Positions 6,437-9,864 of a DNA stretch of 9,864 bases are shown here, piece after piece. This DNA is from Schwartzia sp. (in: firmicutes). GTDB lineage: Bacteria > Bacillota > Negativicutes > Selenomonadales > Selenomonadaceae. The notes beneath the pieces are model-generated. The model was not told the origin of the DNA. It saw nothing but the letters and a program-made list of their open reading frames with translations, and made no database searches. Location of the stretch: assembly GCA_024691625.1 (NCBI GenBank), contig JAILNL010000139.1, forward strand, positions 1-9,864, in the 5' to 3' direction. How positions within the stretch are numbered: the stretch's first letter is position 1; the number at the start of each line of letters is the position of its first letter. Made by a program: the position numbers and the translations under genes.

Positions 6437-7018
6437 ATGGTCAATCAGGAATCAACCATTTCACTAGAAGGAGCTGTTCAATCCAAGGAATCACAGGTTC
6501 AGACAATGACCAAGATGGCGCTTTGTGTGGCGCTCTGCTGTGTTTCGGGCTTCATCTCCTTCCCGCTGCCTTTTACCCCGGGGCTTGTAACCGCTCTTAC
6601 CATGGCCCTCGGTGTTACTGCATTCGTTCTCACGCCGAAGCAGACCTTTATCACAATCTGCGTATACGTAATGATGGGCGGAATCGGCCTTCCGATTTTC
6701 CCTGGCGGCAGGGGAGGACTTGGCGCCCTGCTCGGGCCTACGGGCGGTTTCTATCTGGCTTTTCCGATTGCATATATGATTGTAAGCTATTTTAAGGGCA
6801 AAGCCGTCAATCTCAAACGTTATGCGTTTGTAAACATCATATTCGGAGTTCCCCTTTCTTACGTGGGCGGTCTCATATCCATGATGCTCGTAATGGAGGT
6901 TGGGCTTTGGCAAGGTCTTGTAATGGCAGTCTTCCCGTTTATCCCGGGAGATATCATGAAGGCTATAGGTGCCGCATTTATCGCAGTAAAGGTAAATAAA
7001 GTTCTTGCAAACCGGTGA
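6437..7018 (+). CDS. bioY: BioY, biotin-binding S-component of an ECF transporter
   Basis: This is a 193-residue membrane protein with about six hydrophobic segments after a polar N-terminus of some 22 residues. The BioY signature is clear: GGIGLPIFPG at 81-90, GGLGALLGPTGGF at 93-105, and the C-terminal FIPGDIMKA at 168-176. BioY captures biotin and normally works with the shared energising module EcfA/EcfA'/EcfT, which is not encoded here and is presumably elsewhere. The ribosome binding site AAGAGGG (6424-6430) lies 6 bases before the ATG. This is the first gene of a three-gene operon whose next start sits at its stop codon. The BirA-like operator implies repression when biotin is plentiful. 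Confidence 0.95.
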   Translation: MVNQESTISLEGAVQSKESQVQTMTKMALCVALCCVSGFISFPLPFTPGLVTALTMALGVTAFVLTPKQTFITICVYVMMGGIGLPIFPGGRGGLGALLGPTGGFYLAFPIAYMIVSYFKGKAVNLKRYAFVNIIFGVPLSYVGGLISMMLVMEVGLWQGLVMAVFPFIPGDIMKAIGAAFIAVKVNKVLANR

Positions 7019-7023
7019 GAAAA

Positions 7024-8169
7024 ATGGAAAAGGTATATGTACTTGGGGGTCTTCGGACCCCCATTGTTGTAAAAAACGGTCATTTCAAATACATAAAACC
7101 CGAAAACTTCGGGGGAGAGGTACTTAGTGCGCTCATAAAAAAGTATCATCTCACGGACATTTCAGGGATAATAGCAGGCAATGCGGTAGGAACAGGCGGC
7201 AATATCGCCCGTCTTATGGCTCTTACTGCAGGAATTGATGAACGTGTGCCTGCAATGACTGTGGATATGCAGTGTGCCTCTGCGGCTGCCGCGATGTCTG
7301 TTGCCTATGCAAAAATCGCATCAGGGCAGGATGATGTCATTATAGCGGGCGGCCTGGAAAGCGCCTCTCTTCAGCCCACACGCATTTATTCGAAAAACGA
7401 CGACAGATATGGCAAAACTCCGGGAAAAGACGGAGCGTATAAAACGGCACAGTTTGCCCCGGAAGAGCTCTCCCCCGACACAATGCTGCAGGGTGCCGAA
7501 AAAACGGCTCAAAGCGAGCACATAACAAAAGCGGAGCTTGATAAATGGGTTCTTGAAAGCCATCGCCGTGCGGCAAAGGCTCAGGCAGATAAAGTTTTGT
7601 CAGATATCATTGTTCCGATAGACGGCTGGAGTGAAGATGACGGCATACGTCCGCGCATGAACCAGCGGCTTTTAGACCGTCTGCCTCTCCTTTTCGGGGA
7701 AAATACGGTTACAAATGCCGGAAACTCCTGTCTCATAAATGACGGTGCTGCCTTTGCGGTTCTCGTTTCAGAGCGTTATGCCAAAGCTCATGGTCTAAAA
7801 GCTGCCGCCCGTATCCTTGGAACGGCTTCTGTTGGAGGAGATCCCCATGAAAGCCCGCGCGGTGCAATGCGTACCGCAGACGTACTCCTTGAGCGGCTTG
7901 GGATGAGATATGAAGATTTATCCGCAATAGAGTTCAATGAAGCCTTTGCTGTCATTGATGTCCTTTTCGAAATGGCGCATCCGTCGCTCAGTAAAATCTA
8001 TAACAGGTTCGGCGGAGCACTGGCTTACGGACATCCCTACGGAGCATCAGGAGCAATTCTTCTTATACATCTGCTCAAAGCTCTCGAATCCTCAGGCGGC
8101 GGCCGCGGGATCCTTTCCATTGCCGGGGCAGGGGGCATGGGCGAGGCTATAGGAGTGGAGCTGCTATGA
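7024..8169 (+). CDS. Thiolase-family protein lacking the C-terminal catalytic Cys
   Basis: This is a 381-residue thiolase-fold protein related to acetyl-CoA acetyltransferases. The acyl-accepting cysteine is C84 in MQCAS. NEAFA (305-309) and YGHPYGASG with H337 are intact. The usual last motif CxGGGMG reads A-G-A-G-G-M-G (A367 in the cysteine position), so the residue that serves as acid/base in classical thiolases is absent and no cysteine lies nearby. ATG 7024 is chosen because GGTGA (7014-7018), which includes the bioY stop, is well placed as ribosome binding site; GTG 7015, overlapping that stop, is possible. The gene overlaps the ligase by ATGA. Its counterpart in B. subtilis is probably yhfS, in a biotin-regulated cluster. 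Acyl transfer or acyl binding is likelier than efficient carbon-carbon condensation; substrate unknown. Confidence 0.85.
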   Translation: MEKVYVLGGLRTPIVVKNGHFKYIKPENFGGEVLSALIKKYHLTDISGIIAGNAVGTGGNIARLMALTAGIDERVPAMTVDMQCASAAAAMSVAYAKIASGQDDVIIAGGLESASLQPTRIYSKNDDRYGKTPGKDGAYKTAQFAPEELSPDTMLQGAEKTAQSEHITKAELDKWVLESHRRAAKAQADKVLSDIIVPIDGWSEDDGIRPRMNQRLLDRLPLLFGENTVTNAGNSCLINDGAAFAVLVSERYAKAHGLKAAARILGTASVGGDPHESPRGAMRTADVLLERLGMRYEDLSAIEFNEAFAVIDVLFEMAHPSLSKIYNRFGGALAYGHPYGASGAILLIHLLKALESSGGGRGILSIAGAGGMGEAIGVELL

Positions 8170-9488
8170 GAAACTACTGCGAACTCCTTTCCCACTGGGC
8201 AAAAAAACAGCCTGATAAAATATGTCTCACAGAAGACTCTATTCATTACACATATAATGACCTTGAAAACCTCTGTGATGCGCTTTGCCAAAAGCTCCCT
8301 GCGGACTGCAGCGGAAGCTTTCTTGTGCTTGCCGATACCGCCGTGCTTCAGCTTGCAGCCTTTCTTTCACTTCAGAAAGCAGGGCTTATTCCTATACTTC
8401 TTCATCATGGCCTTACAGATGAAGAAACAGCTTCCATTATAAAGGAAAACCAATTGCAGGGCCTTTTCCGTTTTTCGGCCGACAGTGTACTGTATGAACC
8501 TTCGGATGAGCTCACAGTACCTCACAATGAGCCTGATATTCTCGGAGTTCTCAGCTCCGGCTCTACGGGAACACCTAAGGTAATGTACAGAACGTACGAA
8601 AGCTGGGCCGGATATTTCCCAAAACAGAATCCGATTTTCGGGGTAAATCACAATACCCGCATGTTTCTCCATGGCAGCCTGAGCTTCACTGGAAATATGA
8701 ACTCACTGCTGTCTGTACTGTTTGCCGGAGGAACAGTTATCACATGCAGACCTTTGCGCTGCCGCCTGTGGGCGAAACTCATACAACAGGAAAATGCCGA
8801 TACAATTTACCTTGTACCGTCAAAGCTCACTCTTCTTACAGGGGCAGTACGCGGCTTTATCCCGGAGGTACGCCATATATTTACGGGCTCACAGCTTCTG
8901 TCCGCCCAAAACATAAAAGACCTTAAAAGGCTTTTTCCAAATGCAGAACTCATTCTCTACTACGGCGCAAGCGAACTCAACTACATTACATATGCAGTCT
9001 GCGACGATCCGGACCGAGACCCCAGAAATCTCGGAAAGCCCTTCCCGGATATCGGCCTCACCGTAAAGGACGGGCTCATATACGTCGATACAAAATACCA
9101 CATCAGCGGGACAGAGATTCCTTTCACAGTAAAGGATACCGGACACCTTAACGAAAACGGGGAACTCATCTTTGAAGGACGCAGAGATGCGTGGATTAAC
9201 AAAGGCGGCGTAAAAATCAGCACCCAGCGTATCGAAAACCTGCTTCTTACCATACAGGGAGTTTCCGCGTGCGCAGTCCTGCCATATGAGGATAAAATAC
9301 GAGGAACGGATGCTGCTGCATTTATTGTGCTTGAAAAAAACATCAGCGAAGCAGACATCCGAAGCAAAATTAAGAGGATTTTGAAGCCCGTTGAGGTCCC
9401 GGGTAAGGTTCGTTTCGTTGCTGAAATCCCCCTAAACGACCGAGGAAAGGTAGATAAAAAGTCCCTATTATGTGCTAAAACCCCATAA
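8166..9488 (+). CDS. Class I adenylate-forming acyl-CoA ligase (YhfT/MenE-like)
   Basis: This is a 440-residue ANL-superfamily enzyme, which activates a carboxylic acid with ATP and transfers it to CoA. The P-loop SSGSTGTPK is at 130-138 and the adenine-binding YYGASE at 265-270. The ribose-binding aspartate is D324 in TVKDTG, the hinge GRRDAWINKGG is at 338-348, and the C-terminal catalytic lysine is K428 in NDRGKVDKK. It is shorter than typical fatty acyl-CoA synthetases (500 or more residues) and nearer to MenE in size and motif spelling. The ATG overlaps the thiolase stop; GGAG (8157-8160) is 5 bases ahead. In B. subtilis the likely counterpart is yhfT, beside a thiolase and a bioY. In this context it may activate a biotin precursor acid such as pimelate or a fatty acid. 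That is inference. Confidence 0.87.
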   Translation: MRNYCELLSHWAKKQPDKICLTEDSIHYTYNDLENLCDALCQKLPADCSGSFLVLADTAVLQLAAFLSLQKAGLIPILLHHGLTDEETASIIKENQLQGLFRFSADSVLYEPSDELTVPHNEPDILGVLSSGSTGTPKVMYRTYESWAGYFPKQNPIFGVNHNTRMFLHGSLSFTGNMNSLLSVLFAGGTVITCRPLRCRLWAKLIQQENADTIYLVPSKLTLLTGAVRGFIPEVRHIFTGSQLLSAQNIKDLKRLFPNAELILYYGASELNYITYAVCDDPDRDPRNLGKPFPDIGLTVKDGLIYVDTKYHISGTEIPFTVKDTGHLNENGELIFEGRRDAWINKGGVKISTQRIENLLLTIQGVSACAVLPYEDKIRGTDAAAFIVLEKNISEADIRSKIKRILKPVEVPGKVRFVAEIPLNDRGKVDKKSLLCAKTP

Positions 9489-9530
9489 AATCAAGAAAAA
9501 ACCTCAAAATTTTTGATTTTTTTTTATTTT
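9487..9530 (+). terminator. Weak AT-rich terminator after the bioY operon
   Basis: AAAATCAA (9487-9494, overlapping the ligase stop) can pair with TTGATTTT (9513-9520) and is followed by TTTTTATTTT. A second small stem, TCAAAA-T-TTTTGA (9504-9516), is an alternative fold. The stem is all but GC-free, so termination may be leaky. Confidence 0.4.
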
Positions 9531-9531
9531 C

Positions 9532-9563
9532 TTGCAGGAATTTCTAGGTTTTTGGCGTATAAT
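9532..9563 (+). promoter_or_regulatory. Predicted promoter of the HU gene
   Basis: A consensus TATAAT at 9558-9563 lies 59 bp before the HU ATG. The nearest -35-like hexamer, TTGCAG (9532-9537), is 20 bp away, longer than ideal, so the -35 is uncertain. Confidence 0.5.
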
Positions 9564-9622
9564 ATAGGCAATGGAAATCCAAACCCTATAGAAACCTACA
9601 TTTTTTAGGAGGCGTTTCACGT

Positions 9623-9864
9623 ATGGCAAAAAAAGCAAAAAAAGTCGCAGCAAAAGCAGCACCGAAGGCAGCTGCTAAGGGCGCAAAAGAAGTCGTTAAC
9701 AAGGGAATGCTCGTTGACGCAGTAGCAGAGAAACTTGAGGGTGCAGTATCCAAGAAAGATACGAAGGCTGTACTCGATGCGCTTCTCGTGACTGTTGTTG
9801 ACTCTGTCCGCAAGGGCGGCGAGGTTCGTCTTGTCGGCTTCGGCACATTCAAACAGTCCCATCG
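9623..9864 (+). CDS. HU-family DNA-binding protein with Lys/Ala-rich N-terminal tail (3' partial)
   Basis: Eighty codons are visible before the window ends. After a basic tail (residues 1 to about 25, rich in K and A, with one P) comes the HU/IHF fold: NKGMLVDAVAEKL, SKKDTKAVLDALL, then GGEVRLVGFGTF at about 65-76, the strand and turn preceding the DNA-binding arm. HU bends and compacts DNA as a dimer. Standard bacterial HU begins at about the NKG residues, so the tail is an addition resembling eukaryotic histone H1 ends and the N-terminal tail of Deinococcus HU. The start is firm: AGGAGG (9607-9612) lies 10 bases upstream and the tail is in frame with it. The arm and C-terminus fall outside the window. 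It has its own promoter. Confidence 0.93.
   Translation, partial: MAKKAKKVAAKAAPKAAAKGAKEVVNKGMLVDAVAEKLEGAVSKKDTKAVLDALLVTVVDSVRKGGEVRLVGFGTFKQSH

Noticed and set aside
9133..9150. Apparent loss of the ribose-binding Asp in the acyl-CoA ligase (TGH in place of TGD).
   Set aside because: Aligned with MenE-type enzymes, the Asp is D324, three residues earlier in TVKDTG, so the motif is present in a variant spelling.
9613..9629. Half of a canonical parS (GTTTCACGT) just before the HU start codon.
   Set aside because: Only the left half fits; the right half (ATGGCA against GAAACA) does not, and the stretch is simply the gap between ribosome binding site and start codon.

Overview
The window looks like chromosomal DNA from a low-to-mid GC, anaerobe-type Bacillota. 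This rests on strong AGGAGG-type ribosome binding sites, sigma-A-like promoters, a PocR-type sensory domain and a bioY/thiolase/acyl-CoA ligase set resembling yhfU/yhfS/yhfT of Bacillus subtilis. Genus cannot be fixed from the sequence; Negativicutes or Clostridia are guesses. Eight complete genes and one gene cut by the right edge cover nearly all of it. No tRNA, rRNA, IS element, CRISPR array or replication initiator is visible.

Left part (1-1182): an AbrB-family membrane protein with an internally duplicated fold, closed by a clear intrinsic terminator. Next (1183-3388) is a self-contained parAB-type partition cassette. A ParA ATPase and a ParB CTPase/DNA-binding protein are translated from overlapping frames. 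The cassette is bracketed by related DNA elements: four head-to-tail 19-bp iterons just before parA (the last overlapping the parA -35 box), and a perfect 64-bp palindrome just after parB. The palindrome carries the same GTCC/TGGA half-sites at the same 19-bp spacing. None resembles the usual chromosomal parS 16-mer, so this is a good candidate for an undescribed centromere/operator family and is the most interesting item here.

Middle (3505-6199): a soluble hybrid histidine kinase with an N-terminal PocR domain and a C-terminal receiver, then a bidirectional terminator, then a convergent ketopantoate-reductase-family gene (panE-like) on the minus strand.

Right part (6200-9488): divergent from panE is a three-gene operon of bioY (biotin ECF S-component), a thiolase-family protein and an adenylate-forming acyl-CoA ligase, joined by stop/start overlaps. 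Its promoter has a BirA-like inverted repeat whose right half holds the -35 box, followed at the predicted transcription start by a perfect 16-bp palindrome. Biotin repression plus a second regulator is therefore likely. The thiolase has kept the nucleophilic Cys, the NEAF motif and the His, but the C-terminal catalytic Cys is replaced by Ala, which raises the question of what it does in this biotin-linked operon. The window ends inside an HU gene whose product begins with a Lys/Ala-rich tail of about 25 residues.
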